A DNA stretch of 64,000 nucleotides from an uncultured Parabacteroides sp. (GTDB lineage Bacteria > Bacteroidota > Bacteroidia > Bacteroidales > Tannerellaceae). Shown here piece after piece: positions 34,092 through 43,428 of the stretch. Made by a program: the position numbers and the translations under genes. The number at the start of each line of letters is the position of its first letter. Position 1 is the stretch's first letter. Location: positions 349,994 to 413,993 of the forward strand of contig NZ_CANTZW010000001.1 of the NCBI RefSeq assembly GCF_947855115.1. The letters run 5' to 3'. The notes below the pieces were generated by a model. That model ran no database searches and had not been told where the DNA came from. It saw only the letters and a program-made list of their open reading frames with translations.

Positions 34092-35423
34092 ATGCTAAGG
34101 ACATTTCGAATCGGAGGTATACACCCCCCCGAGAATAAACTGTCTGCCGGTAAGAAAATTACGGCTCTCGCTACGCCTAAGCAGGTAATCATCCCCCTCA
34201 GCCAGCATATCGGCGCTCCGGCGCAACCCGTGGTGAAGAAAGGAGACCTGGTAAAGGTGGGCACGTTGCTAGCCAAGGCGGGTGGTTTCGTATCCGCGAA
34301 TATCCACTCCTCCGTATCCGGCAAAGTGAACAAGATAGATAACGCTCTCGACGCTAGCGGATACAAACGTCCCGCTATCTATATAGATGTGGAAGGTGAT
34401 GAATGGGAAGAGACGATCGACCGCAGCGAGACCGTGGTGAAGGAATGCACGCTGTCTTCCAAGGAGATCGTAGATAAGATCGCCGCCTGCGGTATCGTAG
34501 GCTTGGGCGGTGCCACTTTCCCCACGCAGGTGAAACTGATGCCGCCTCCCGGCAACAAGGCCGAGATCGTGATCATCAACGCCGTGGAGTGCGAGCCTTA
34601 CCTTACCTCCGACCATTCGTTGATGCTGGAGAAAGGCGAGCAAATCTTAGTAGGTGTCACGATCCTGATGAAAGCGGTCAATGTGAACAAGGCCGTGATC
34701 GGTATCGAGAACAACAAGCCCGACGCTATCGCCCATCTGCAAAAACTGGCGGTAAACTATAAAGGCATAGAGATCATGCCGCTCAAGGTACAATATCCGC
34801 AAGGAGGAGAGAAACAATTGATCGATGCCGTCATCCGTCGGCAGGTAAAGAGCGGCGCGCTTCCTATCTCGGCGGGCGCCGTGGTACAGAACGTAGGAAC
34901 CGCTTACGCCGTTTACGAGGCGGTGCAAAAGAACAAGCCGTTGTTCGAGCGTGTGGTGACGATCACGGGTAAGGCGGTAGCAAACCCATCCAACTTCCTG
35001 GTTCGCATGGGAACACCTATCAGTTGCCTGATCGAGGCTGCCGGCGGCCTGCCCGAGAACACGGGTAAGATTATCGGTGGAGGTCCGATGATGGGTAAGG
35101 CGTTGATCAGCGCCGAGGTTCCGGTCTGCAAGGGAAGCTCCGGCGTTCTGTTGCTTACGAAAGAGGAATCTGTACGCAAGCTGGTACGGGATTGCATCCG
35201 TTGCGCCAAGTGCGTAGGAGCCTGCCCGATGGGGCTGAACCCTACCCTGCTGATGAACGCCACGGAATTCCAGAACTGGGAACTGGCAGAGAAGAATTAT
35301 ATCACCGACTGTATCGAGTGCGGGTCTTGTAGTTACACCTGCCCGGCCAACCGCCCATTGCTGGACCAGATCCGGTTGGGCAAAGGAAAGGTGATGGGTA
35401 TTATCCGGTCTAGAAAGTCATAA
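34092..35423 (+). CDS. rnfC: Rnf complex NADH-oxidoreductase subunit RnfC
   Basis: 443 aa. The peripheral subunit that exchanges electrons with NAD. N-terminal RnfC barrel-sandwich domain (GGIHPPENK, PLSQHIGAPAQPVV), central NADH/FMN-binding region (GIVGLGGATFPTQVKL, INAVECEPYLTSDHSLM), a SLBB-like part, and a C-terminal pair of 4Fe-4S sites in CIRCAKCVGACPMGLNP and CIECGSCSYTCPANRP. Eleven bases after rnfB. Confidence 0.97.
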   Translation: MLRTFRIGGIHPPENKLSAGKKITALATPKQVIIPLSQHIGAPAQPVVKKGDLVKVGTLLAKAGGFVSANIHSSVSGKVNKIDNALDASGYKRPAIYIDVEGDEWEETIDRSETVVKECTLSSKEIVDKIAACGIVGLGGATFPTQVKLMPPPGNKAEIVIINAVECEPYLTSDHSLMLEKGEQILVGVTILMKAVNVNKAVIGIENNKPDAIAHLQKLAVNYKGIEIMPLKVQYPQGGEKQLIDAVIRRQVKSGALPISAGAVVQNVGTAYAVYEAVQKNKPLFERVVTITGKAVANPSNFLVRMGTPISCLIEAAGGLPENTGKIIGGGPMMGKALISAEVPVCKGSSGVLLLTKEESVRKLVRDCIRCAKCVGACPMGLNPTLLMNATEFQNWELAEKNYITDCIECGSCSYTCPANRPLLDQIRLGKGKVMGIIRSRKS

Positions 35424-35437
35424 AACGAGAGAGCAAC

Positions 35438-36406
35438 ATGGAAAATAATTTATACGTATCGCCCTCGCCCCATATCCACGGCGGCGACAGCATAAGCAAA
35501 AATATGTATGGTGTACTGATTGCCCTTATCCCGGCTTTCTTGGTATCCCTTTATTTCTTCGGCCTGGGAGCGTTGATCGTCACGGTCGTATCGGTCCTGG
35601 CCTGTATGGTATTCGAGTATTTGATCCAGCGGTTCCTGATGAAAAAGGAACCTACCCTTTGTGATGGCTCCGCTATCCTGACGGGCGTATTGCTAGCCTT
35701 CAACCTACCTTCCAACCTACCGGTATGGATCATTATCATCGGAGCGTTGGCGGCTATCGGCATCGGTAAGATGTCGTTCGGCGGATTAGGCAACAATATC
35801 TTCAACCCGGCGCTGGTGGGCCGTGTGTTCCTGCTGATCTCCTTCCCGGCTCAGATGACAACCTGGCCGGTGGTAGATGCCTCGAACGTTTTCCCGATGA
35901 CTTATACGGATGCCCAGACCGGGGCTACGGTACTGTCGTTGATGAACGAAGGTGTCACCGAGCTTCCCTCTTACGGGAATATGCTTGTGGGAGCGATGGG
36001 AGGCAGTCTGGGTGAGGTAAGTGCCATCGCCTTGATCCTCGGTCTTTTATTCATGCTATGGAAAAAGATCATCACTTGGCAGATTCCGGTTTCCATCTTG
36101 GTTACCGTATTCGTATTCACGGGTATCATGCACTTGGTGAACCCGGTACAATACGCCAGCCCGTTCGTTCATTTACTGTCGGGCGGCTTGTTGCTAGGTT
36201 CCATTTTCATGGCTACCGACTACGTGACCTCGCCGATGAGCAAGAACGGAATGCTCGTCTATGGCGTGGGAATCGGAGTCCTTACCACGGTGATCCGTCT
36301 GTTCGGGGCTTATCCGGAAGGTATGTCGTTCGCTATCCTGATCATGAACGCATTTACTCCGCTAATCAACAGCTATATCAAACCTAAACATTTCGGAGGA
36401 AAGTAA
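35438..36406 (+). CDS. rnfD: Rnf complex membrane subunit RnfD
   Basis: 322 aa, about nine or ten membrane helices. Homologous to NqrB. The flavin-attachment motif TGAT (161-164, in DAQTGATVLSL) indicates FMN linked through Thr164. Conserved blocks: SPSPHIHGGDSI, DGSAILTGVLLAFNLP and MATDYVTSPM. Part of the ion-translocating core. 14 bases after rnfC and 2 bases before rnfG. Confidence 0.96.
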   Translation: MENNLYVSPSPHIHGGDSISKNMYGVLIALIPAFLVSLYFFGLGALIVTVVSVLACMVFEYLIQRFLMKKEPTLCDGSAILTGVLLAFNLPSNLPVWIIIIGALAAIGIGKMSFGGLGNNIFNPALVGRVFLLISFPAQMTTWPVVDASNVFPMTYTDAQTGATVLSLMNEGVTELPSYGNMLVGAMGGSLGEVSAIALILGLLFMLWKKIITWQIPVSILVTVFVFTGIMHLVNPVQYASPFVHLLSGGLLLGSIFMATDYVTSPMSKNGMLVYGVGIGVLTTVIRLFGAYPEGMSFAILIMNAFTPLINSYIKPKHFGGK

Positions 36407-36408
36407 GC

Positions 36409-37023
36409 ATGGCAAAATTAAAATCAACATTACCCAATATGCTCCTTTCGCTAACAGGTATTTGCTTGGTAGCGGGGGCGATCCTGGCCGGAGTGAACCA
36501 GTTTACCGCCGGCCCTATAGCGGTGGCCAAAGCGACCGCCTTGGAGGAAGCGATTAAGGCCGTTGCTCCCGAGTTCGACAACAAACCGACCGAGGACGCT
36601 TATATGGCAGTCTCCTCCGAAGGCGATTCCCTCAAGATCTATCCCGCCAAGAAAGACGGGCAAGTCGTAGGTGGAGCCGTAGAGAGTAACACGAAAAAAG
36701 GCTTCAGCGGCGAGATCCGTGTTATCGTAGGTTTCGATATAGATGGTAAGATCTTGAACTATTCCGTCTTGCAGCACGCCGAGACTCCGGGCTTGGGTTC
36801 TAAGATGGAAGAATGGTTCCGGGCAGACAGGAACAAGCAGAACGTCTTAGGACGCACGGTTCCGGACGGAGGCTTGAAAGTGACAAAAGATGGTGGCGAC
36901 GTAGACGCTATCACGGCGGCGACAATCTCCAGCCGTGCGTTTCTCGATGCCGTGAACCGTGCGTATAGCGCATTCTCCGGCGTAGACGGGCTAACGGAGG
37001 CCACTTCAACTGATAACAAATAA
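36409..37023 (+). CDS. rnfG: Rnf complex flavoprotein subunit RnfG
   Basis: 204 aa. One N-terminal membrane anchor (about 10-30), then the FMN-binding domain facing outward. DAITAATISS (166-175) corresponds to the S/D-x-x-T-x-A-T-x-[ST] flavinylation motif, with Thr172 the expected phosphoester attachment site. GFSGEIRVIVGFDIDGKI and HAETPGLGSKM are family blocks. Flavinylation needs ApbE, which is not in the window. Confidence 0.95.
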   Translation: MAKLKSTLPNMLLSLTGICLVAGAILAGVNQFTAGPIAVAKATALEEAIKAVAPEFDNKPTEDAYMAVSSEGDSLKIYPAKKDGQVVGGAVESNTKKGFSGEIRVIVGFDIDGKILNYSVLQHAETPGLGSKMEEWFRADRNKQNVLGRTVPDGGLKVTKDGGDVDAITAATISSRAFLDAVNRAYSAFSGVDGLTEATSTDNK

Positions 37024-37040
37024 AAAGGGAGGACAGAGCA

Positions 37041-37625
37041 ATGAGTAATCTAAAAATATTGATGAATGGTATCATCACGGAGAACCCGACATTTGTATTA
37101 CTGTTAGGTATGTGTCCGACCTTGGGTACGACCTCTTCAGCGATCAACGGCATGAGCATGGGACTGGCTACGATGTTCGTGTTGGTTTGCTCGAATATCG
37201 TGATCTCGGCCTTGAAAAACGTAATACCGGACTTGGTGCGTATACCGGGATATATCGTCGTGATAGCGACGTTCGTGACCGTGGTGCAGATGTGCATGGA
37301 AGCGTTCGTGCCGGCTTTATACGCCAGCCTGGGATTATTCATCCCGCTGATCGTGGTAAACTGTATCGTGCTAGGGCGTGCCGAGGCTTTCGCCGCAAAG
37401 AATGGCATAATCCCTTCCGCTTTCGATGGAATAGGTATCGGGCTTGGCTTCACGATGGCTCTTACGCTGCTGGGCGCTTGCCGCGAGTTCTTGGGAACAG
37501 GCAAGTTATTCAGCATAACCTTGATGCCCGAGGAATACGGATCGCTGATCTTCGTATTGGCTCCGGGAGCGTTTATCGCCTTGGGGTATCTGGTAGCAAT
37601 AGTAAACAAATTGCGTAAAGCATAA
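37041..37625 (+). CDS. rnfE: Rnf complex membrane subunit RnfE
   Basis: 194 aa, six membrane helices. NqrD/RnfE family: NPTFVLLLGMCPTLGTTSSAINGMSMG near the N terminus and VNCIVLGRAEAFAAKNG in the middle. The conserved Cys residues (CPTLG and NCIVLG) ligate the membrane iron-sulfur centre shared with RnfA. 17 bases after rnfG. Confidence 0.96.
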   Translation: MSNLKILMNGIITENPTFVLLLGMCPTLGTTSSAINGMSMGLATMFVLVCSNIVISALKNVIPDLVRIPGYIVVIATFVTVVQMCMEAFVPALYASLGLFIPLIVVNCIVLGRAEAFAAKNGIIPSAFDGIGIGLGFTMALTLLGACREFLGTGKLFSITLMPEEYGSLIFVLAPGAFIALGYLVAIVNKLRKA

Positions 37626-37637
37626 TAAACGGATCAT

Positions 37638-38210
37638 ATGGAATATATACTGATATTTATCGCCGCCGTATTCGTTAATAACGTTGTACTGGCACAGTTC
37701 TTGGGAATTTGTCCGTTCTTGGGAGTATCCAAGAAAGTGGAGACAGCCGCGGGTATGGGAGCCGCCGTTACGTTCGTGCTTACGATCGCCACGATTGTCA
37801 CCTTCCTCGTGCAAAAATATATATTAGACGCTTTCGGGCTAGGGTTCATGCAGACGATCAGTTTCATCTTGATCATCGCCGCCTTGGTGCAGATGGTGGA
37901 AATCATATTGAAGAAGGTATCTCCCGCCCTTTACCAGGCGTTGGGCGTATTCCTTCCGTTGATCACCACGAACTGCTGTATCTTGGGTGTAGCGATCCTT
38001 GTAATCCAAAAAGAGTATAATTTATTAGAATCCGTGGTATACGCGATCTCAACCGCTATTGGATTTGCGCTGGCTTTGATTATCTTCGCGGGTATTCGGG
38101 AACAACTAGCCATGACACACGTTCCGGAAGGCATGAAGGGTACCCCGATCGCCTTGATCACGGCAGGTTTGCTGGCTATGGCTTTTATGGGATTCTCGGG
38201 TATCGTATAA
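37638..38210 (+). CDS. rnfA: Rnf complex membrane subunit RnfA
   Basis: 190 aa, six membrane helices and inverted topology relative to RnfE. Motifs NNVVLAQFLGICPFLGVSKKVETAAGMG and ITTNCCILGVAIL hold the paired Cys that form the shared iron-sulfur site. Completes the BCDGEA set, so the complex is intact. galE starts 10 bases later. Confidence 0.96.
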   Translation: MEYILIFIAAVFVNNVVLAQFLGICPFLGVSKKVETAAGMGAAVTFVLTIATIVTFLVQKYILDAFGLGFMQTISFILIIAALVQMVEIILKKVSPALYQALGVFLPLITTNCCILGVAILVIQKEYNLLESVVYAISTAIGFALALIIFAGIREQLAMTHVPEGMKGTPIALITAGLLAMAFMGFSGIV

Positions 38211-38220
38211 ACTTATCTAA

Positions 38221-39273
38221 ATGAACACTAGAATGGGAAAGAAGATCTTAGTAGCGGGCGGAACCGGTTATATCGGCTCACACACCACAGTAGAATTGCA
38301 GAACGCCGGATATGAGGTAATCATTATCGACGATTTGTCAAACTCGAATATCGAGGTGCTCGATGGTATCGAGAAAATCACGGGCATCCGTCCGGAGTTT
38401 ATCCAATTGGATTTAAAGGATAAGGAAGGTACCCGCAAGGCCTTGGAAGCCCATCCGGGCATCAAGGGCATTATCTTGTTCGCCGCTAGCAAGGCGGTGG
38501 GTGAGTCCGTACAACAGCCCTTGAAGTATTATCGCAACAATATCGTCACGTTGGTGAACCTGTTGGAGATGATGCCGGAGTTCAATATCGAAGGTATCGT
38601 GTTCTCTTCCTCTTGCACGGTATACGGGCAACCGGACCCGGAGAACCTGCCGGTGACCGAGAACGCCCCGATCAAGCCGGCGATGTCGCCCTATGGCAAC
38701 ACGAAGCAGATCAACGAGGAGATCATCCGGGATACGATCCATGCCGGAGCGCCTTTCAAGAGCGTTATCTTACGTTACTTCAACCCGATAGGCGCTCATC
38801 CCAGCGCAGAGATCGGCGAGTTGCCTAATGGAGTTCCCCAGAACCTGATCCCGTACTTGACACAGACCGCTATCGGTATCCGTAAGGAACTGAGTGTATT
38901 CGGCGATGATTACGATACTCCCGACGGTTCTTGCATCCGCGACTATATCAATGTGGTAGACTTGGCGAAAGCGCATGTAATCGCCATGGATCGCATGCTT
39001 GAGAATAAGTCTGACGAGCGTATCGAGATATTCAACCTTGGCACGGGCAACGGGGTCTCTGTCCTTGAACTGATCAACACGTTCGAGCAGACAACGGGTG
39101 TTAAGGTTCCGCACAAGATCGTAGGCCGTCGTGAGGGTGATATCGAGAAGGTATGGGCCAATCCGGAGCATGCAAATAAGGTATTGGGCTGGACGGCTAA
39201 GGAATCCTTGGCCGACACGTTGCAATCTGCCTGGAACTGGCAGAAACGCCTGAGAGAACGGGGCATCCAATAA
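38221..39273 (+). CDS. galE: UDP-glucose 4-epimerase
   Basis: 350 aa. Extended short-chain dehydrogenase. NAD-binding GGTGYIGSHTTVEL at residues 9-22, FSSSCTVYG with the catalytic Ser/Thr, and YGNTK carrying the Tyr-x3-Lys pair. Interconverts UDP-glucose and UDP-galactose for surface glycans. A second ATG 12 bases downstream (38233) is an equally likely start. It is joined to the 3' end of the Rnf operon by a 10-base gap, so it is probably co-transcribed despite the unrelated role. Confidence 0.95.
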   Translation: MNTRMGKKILVAGGTGYIGSHTTVELQNAGYEVIIIDDLSNSNIEVLDGIEKITGIRPEFIQLDLKDKEGTRKALEAHPGIKGIILFAASKAVGESVQQPLKYYRNNIVTLVNLLEMMPEFNIEGIVFSSSCTVYGQPDPENLPVTENAPIKPAMSPYGNTKQINEEIIRDTIHAGAPFKSVILRYFNPIGAHPSAEIGELPNGVPQNLIPYLTQTAIGIRKELSVFGDDYDTPDGSCIRDYINVVDLAKAHVIAMDRMLENKSDERIEIFNLGTGNGVSVLELINTFEQTTGVKVPHKIVGRREGDIEKVWANPEHANKVLGWTAKESLADTLQSAWNWQKRLRERGIQ

Positions 39274-39335
39274 GACACGACATAAGGGGTATCCGGCGAA
39301 AACGTTTGATTCGAAACCGGGTATCCCTTTTCAAG

Positions 39336-39381
39336 AAAAAGCCATAGTATTCCTCCAAAAGAGGGTTACTATGGCTTTTTT
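39336..39381. terminator. Bidirectional terminator after galE
   Basis: AAAAAGCCATAGTA (39336-39349) pairs with TACTATGGCTTTTT (39367-39380), with an inner CCTC/GAGG stem. T tracts on both strands. A second, G-U containing hairpin (about 39283-39333) precedes it. It separates convergent galE and the hybrid kinase. Confidence 0.88.
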
Positions 39382-39433
39382 AGGCTCGCAAGGCTAGATG
39401 TGCCTACCGGTTACTACTTTTCAGGAAACGTAC

Positions 39434-41845
39434 TTAGTCTTGACACATCCCCTTTCCTATATCCGATAAGTATTTCTCCAAGATCTCACAGAGCTTCCCG
39501 AAATCGATCGGCTTAGCGATATGTCCGTTCATCCCGGATTCCTTGCTTTTCTTGATATCTTCAGCGAACGCATTGGCAGACATGGCTATTATCGGTATGG
39601 ATTTTGCATCCGGACGCTCCAATGCCCGGATATGCCGAGTAGAGTCGTACCCGTTCATAACCGGCATCTGGATATCCATGAACACCAAGTCGTAATACCC
39701 CGGACTGGAGTCTCTCAGCATATTTACCGCAATAAGGCCATTTTCCGCTGTCTCTATCGATGCTCCGGTCTCTTCCAGCAATACGGTCGCTATCTCCCTA
39801 TTCAAGCTATTGTCTTCCACCAGCAAGATTCGTTTCCCCACAAAGTTGCCGAAAGGATACTGAGGCTTCTCCGTCTCTTCCTCCTTTTTATCCTGCTTGA
39901 CGGCGAGACTTTTCATCAGATAAAACAACTTGGATTTCATCAATGGCTTGCTGATGAACCCATCAATACCGACCCGCTCGGCGATCTCGTCAAATCCCGG
40001 ACAGTCATAGGCAGAAAGGATAATGATCGGGACATCCCGGCCCACTACCTTCCTGATACGGGTAGCGGTCTCGATACCATCTATCCCCGGCATTATCAGA
40101 TCTAGGATAACGGCGAAATAACTCTCATCCCTATCCCGGGCCACCTCTATCTTCCTGAGCGCTTCCTCGCCCGAGAGAGCATACTCGCCTTTCATACCGA
40201 TCTCGTTGATCCGGATGCAAGCGTTCTCGCAACATACGATATCATCATCTACCACGAGTACGGGCAGGTCCCACAGATGATTATCCTCGAAGCATTCCTG
40301 CTCCTGGAATTTCAGTTGCATGGTAAACGTAAAGACGGAACCTTTGCCATACTCGCTCTCCACGAGGATCTCTCCATTCATCATGTGGGCGATATTACGG
40401 CTTATCGCCATGCCTAACCCGGTTCCCTGTATATTCTGCCGGATCGCATCTTCCGCACGCTCAAAAGGTTCGAACACCCTGTGCAAGAAATCCGGCTTCA
40501 TCCCGATACCATTATCTATGACCATGATCTCAAACAGGCCGTAATTTCCTTTCCTGACAGGTTTCTCTCTTATCTCGAGCGTTATTTTCCCATGCTCCGG
40601 CGTATATTTTATGGCGTTCGACAACAGGTTCAGCAGCACTTGCTGGATACGTTGCACGTCGCCTATCAATTTCTCATGCTCTACCTGAAACAAGTGAACC
40701 CTGAAATCCTGGGATTTCTGGCTGACCGAAGCCTGAACCATAGCGATCACGCTCTGCAATAACTCCCCTAGCTCAAACTCCTCGTCGGTCAGCAGGATAC
40801 GTTTGCTCTCGATCTTGGACATATCTAAGACCTCGTTGATCAAGCCCAACAACAGCTTGGAAGAAACCGTGATTTTCTTCAAGCAATCCGCTACCCGCTC
40901 CCGGTCTTCAACATGCATGCTGGCGATAGTGGTCATACCGATGATGGCATTCATCGGGGTACGTATGTCGTGGCTCATCCGGGATAAGAAATCCAACTTT
41001 GCCTGGTTCGCCGCTTTCGCCACTTGCAGGGCATCCTGAAGCAATTGCTTCTGCCTCTCCTCCTCACGTACCTCCATGATATCGGTCCGGGTCAGAAGGA
41101 GTATGTTCCTCTCTTTATCGAAATAACTAAAGCGCAACTTTTTGTCCCTGAAAACGCCATTCTCCTTCACTTGGCAAAACAAGACGTATTCACGGGAGTC
41201 TCGCAAGACTGACAACACGTGGTCGATAGACAGGTTCCGGGTCAATTCTTCCCGCTGTTCCTCCGGCACGTATTTCTGATGGAACTCGGCCACCTCTTTC
41301 TCGTAATCATTGCTCGCTACGGGAGGGACCGGCGTCCCGCTTTCCCGGTTGGAGGTATACATGACATAGCTATTCGTGTTTGCCTCTATATAAACGACAT
41401 AATCATACTCAGTCTGGACAGCGGTCTCTACGATCTGCGCTTTGCGGTAATTATTCACATAACGGCTGGAAAGGATGACACGGTCCGGAATCCCATTCGC
41501 ATCCTCCGATATATGGATGAAAGCCTCATGCCATTCAAAACCAAACAGGTCGTTGCAAAAACGCATGTCGAATTTCTTGTCTCTCACACCTGTAGCCGCC
41601 ATTTTCCTCAACGAGCCTAGAGACAGTATCTCCTCCCATTTCTCCAAGTCCGCCGGATATACATATTCCCGGACGTAGGTCTGGCTAAGCTCGGAATAAA
41701 CCAAGCATTGCCCTTCCTTCTCCGGATTCATCGAGTCTCTGACGATCTCAACCTTATCCTTACTTAACGTGATGACCCAAAGCGTATCGATAAACTCGTT
41801 TACACCACAGAGCAATTCTTCAAAGTTTAAACTAGTATTCGTCAT
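39434..41845 (-). CDS. Hybrid sensor histidine kinase with two receiver domains
   Basis: 803 aa and no membrane segment. N-terminal PAS-like sensing region (about 15-260), HisKA with LDFLSRMSHDIRTPMNAIIGM (His292), HATPase with NLLSNAIKYTPEHGK and GTGLGMAISRNIAHMM, then receiver 1 (about 530-650, Asp in AVILDLIMPGIDG) and receiver 2 (about 670-795, Asp in LVFMDIQMPVMNG). No DNA-binding output domain is attached and no regulator gene is next to it. The core resembles soluble hybrid kinases common in Clostridia. Flanked by strong terminators, so it is a single-gene unit. A -7 match (TACCTTTG) lies upstream at 41912-41919. Confidence 0.93.
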   Translation of the reverse strand: MTNTSLNFEELLCGVNEFIDTLWVITLSKDKVEIVRDSMNPEKEGQCLVYSELSQTYVREYVYPADLEKWEEILSLGSLRKMAATGVRDKKFDMRFCNDLFGFEWHEAFIHISEDANGIPDRVILSSRYVNNYRKAQIVETAVQTEYDYVVYIEANTNSYVMYTSNRESGTPVPPVASNDYEKEVAEFHQKYVPEEQREELTRNLSIDHVLSVLRDSREYVLFCQVKENGVFRDKKLRFSYFDKERNILLLTRTDIMEVREEERQKQLLQDALQVAKAANQAKLDFLSRMSHDIRTPMNAIIGMTTIASMHVEDRERVADCLKKITVSSKLLLGLINEVLDMSKIESKRILLTDEEFELGELLQSVIAMVQASVSQKSQDFRVHLFQVEHEKLIGDVQRIQQVLLNLLSNAIKYTPEHGKITLEIREKPVRKGNYGLFEIMVIDNGIGMKPDFLHRVFEPFERAEDAIRQNIQGTGLGMAISRNIAHMMNGEILVESEYGKGSVFTFTMQLKFQEQECFEDNHLWDLPVLVVDDDIVCCENACIRINEIGMKGEYALSGEEALRKIEVARDRDESYFAVILDLIMPGIDGIETATRIRKVVGRDVPIIILSAYDCPGFDEIAERVGIDGFISKPLMKSKLFYLMKSLAVKQDKKEEETEKPQYPFGNFVGKRILLVEDNSLNREIATVLLEETGASIETAENGLIAVNMLRDSSPGYYDLVFMDIQMPVMNGYDSTRHIRALERPDAKSIPIIAMSANAFAEDIKKSKESGMNGHIAKPIDFGKLCEILEKYLSDIGKGMCQD

Positions 41846-41963
41846 TTCCTATATAGATTTTATCCTCCTCTCCGACTTCCGGACCATCCGGTCAAAACAT
41901 CGTTTGATTTACAAAGGTACAATTTATTCCGCATATCCACGCATCTATGCCGCTAAAACGAAA

Positions 41964-41995
41964 AAGGGGCATAATCCTCACAGATCATGCCCCTT
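41964..41995 (-). terminator. Terminator after the DUF1015 gene
   Basis: AAGGGGCAT (41964-41972) pairs with ATGCCCCTT (41987-41995). On the minus strand a T tract follows. It ends the serC-serA-DUF1015 group. Confidence 0.85.
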
Positions 41996-42026
41996 AACTT
42001 AAATCCATATCTTGATATAATAATAC

Positions 42027-43274
42027 CTAATCCAATTTATGGATCACCAAGCCGGAACGGAGCTTCGGCTCGAACCAAGTCGTCTTCGGAGGCATTATAT
42101 TGCCCGTATCGGCAATATCCATCAATTGCTTCATCGTAACCGGATACAAGGCCAAGGCCAGTTTCATCTCGCCGCTATCCACACGGTGTTTCAACTCGCC
42201 CAAGCCGCGGATACCACCCACGAAATCGATCCGCTTGTCCGAACGCAGATCCTTAATGCCCAAGATCTCGTCTAAGATCAAGTTCGAGGAGATCGTGACA
42301 TCCAGTACACCTATCGGGTCATTATCGTCGTACGTGCCGGGACGGGCTGTCAAGGAATACCATTTTTCTCCTAGATAAAGGGAGAAATTATGCAAGGCAT
42401 CCGGCTTGTATATATCGGCGCCCTTCTCCTCTACCACGAAGTTTTTCTCCAGTCTCTCCAAGAACTGTTCCTCGGTCAGGCCGTTCAGGTCTTTTACCAC
42501 ACGGTTATAATCAATGATGGTCAATTGGTTGGCCGGGAAGCAAACAGCCATGAAATAGTTGTACTCCTCATCTCCCTTATGATCCGGGTTCTGGCTTGCC
42601 TTCTCCGCGCCTACCAAAGCGGCGGCAGCAGAACGGTGATGCCCGTCGGCGATATACAATGCCGGCATCTCCCCGAACAACTCCGTGACACGGGCGATGT
42701 CCTCGTCTTCATCGATGATCCAGAAGGTATGGCCGAAACCATCCGGCTTGGCCACGAAATCGTATTCCGGCTCACGAGCCGTATATTTCATCACGATAGC
42801 GTCTAGCTCGGGATTGTCGGGATAGGCGAAGAAAACCGGTTCGATATTAGCGTTGTTGACACGCACGTGCCTCATGCGATCTTCTTCCTTGTCACGGCGG
42901 GTCAACTCATGTTTCTTGATCGTACCGTTCATATAATCGGGAACATAAGCCCCGACCACCAAGCCGTATTGAGTCTTACCGTTCATCGTCTGGGCATAGA
43001 CATAATAATATTCTTTAGGGTCTTGAACCAGCCAACCTTTCTCCTGGAAATCCTTGAAATTGGCGGCGGCCTTCAAGTAGACAGCCGGGTCGTGCTCGTC
43101 CGTTCCTTCCGGGAAATCGATTTCCGGCTTAATGATGTGGTAAAGGGATTTCTCGTTTCCCTCCGCTTCCTCACGGGCCTCTTGTGAATTCAATACGTCG
43201 TATGGGCGGGAGGCTACCTCCTCGATAAATTCTTTGGGAGGACGAACTCCTTTGAAGGGTTTTATTTTTGCCAT
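42027..43274 (-). CDS. DUF1015 family protein
   Basis: 415 aa, cytoplasmic. The family hallmark AYIxDGHHRSAAA appears as ALYIADGHHRSAAAAL near residue 210, with IKPFKGVRP and ASRPYDVLN at the N terminus. DUF1015 has no settled biochemical function; its frequent neighbourhood with serA and serC in Bacteroidales suggests a role tied to serine or phosphoserine metabolism (inference from synteny). Separated from serA by 154 bases holding a hairpin-bounded repeat. Confidence 0.9.
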   Translation of the reverse strand: MAKIKPFKGVRPPKEFIEEVASRPYDVLNSQEAREEAEGNEKSLYHIIKPEIDFPEGTDEHDPAVYLKAAANFKDFQEKGWLVQDPKEYYYVYAQTMNGKTQYGLVVGAYVPDYMNGTIKKHELTRRDKEEDRMRHVRVNNANIEPVFFAYPDNPELDAIVMKYTAREPEYDFVAKPDGFGHTFWIIDEDEDIARVTELFGEMPALYIADGHHRSAAAALVGAEKASQNPDHKGDEEYNYFMAVCFPANQLTIIDYNRVVKDLNGLTEEQFLERLEKNFVVEEKGADIYKPDALHNFSLYLGEKWYSLTARPGTYDDNDPIGVLDVTISSNLILDEILGIKDLRSDKRIDFVGGIRGLGELKHRVDSGEMKLALALYPVTMKQLMDIADTGNIMPPKTTWFEPKLRSGLVIHKLD

Positions 43275-43306
43275 GGTATTTAAATCTAATTGGTTTATAT
43301 ATCGAT

Positions 43307-43416
43307 GTAGAGACGGGGCATACCCCGTCTCCCACCAGCTGATAGTAATTTAAAATACTATTTTGATAAAATGAGATTAGTTTGATAAGATGAGACGAGG
43401 CGTTCCCCGTCTCTAC
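43307..43416. repeat. REP-like element bounded by GTAGAGACGGGG hairpins
   Basis: Two hairpins face each other. Left: GAGACGGGG (43310-43318) with CCCCGTCTC (43323-43331). Right: GAGACGAGG (43392-43400) with CCCCGTCTC (43405-43413). The outer edges GTAGAGACGGGG (43307-43318) and CCCCGTCTCTAC (43405-43416) form a perfect 12-bp inverted repeat. The 110-base element resembles repetitive-palindrome (REP/BIME or small MITE) elements known in many genomes. No ORF inside. Confidence 0.75.
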
Positions 43417-43428
43417 AGCCGGATATTT

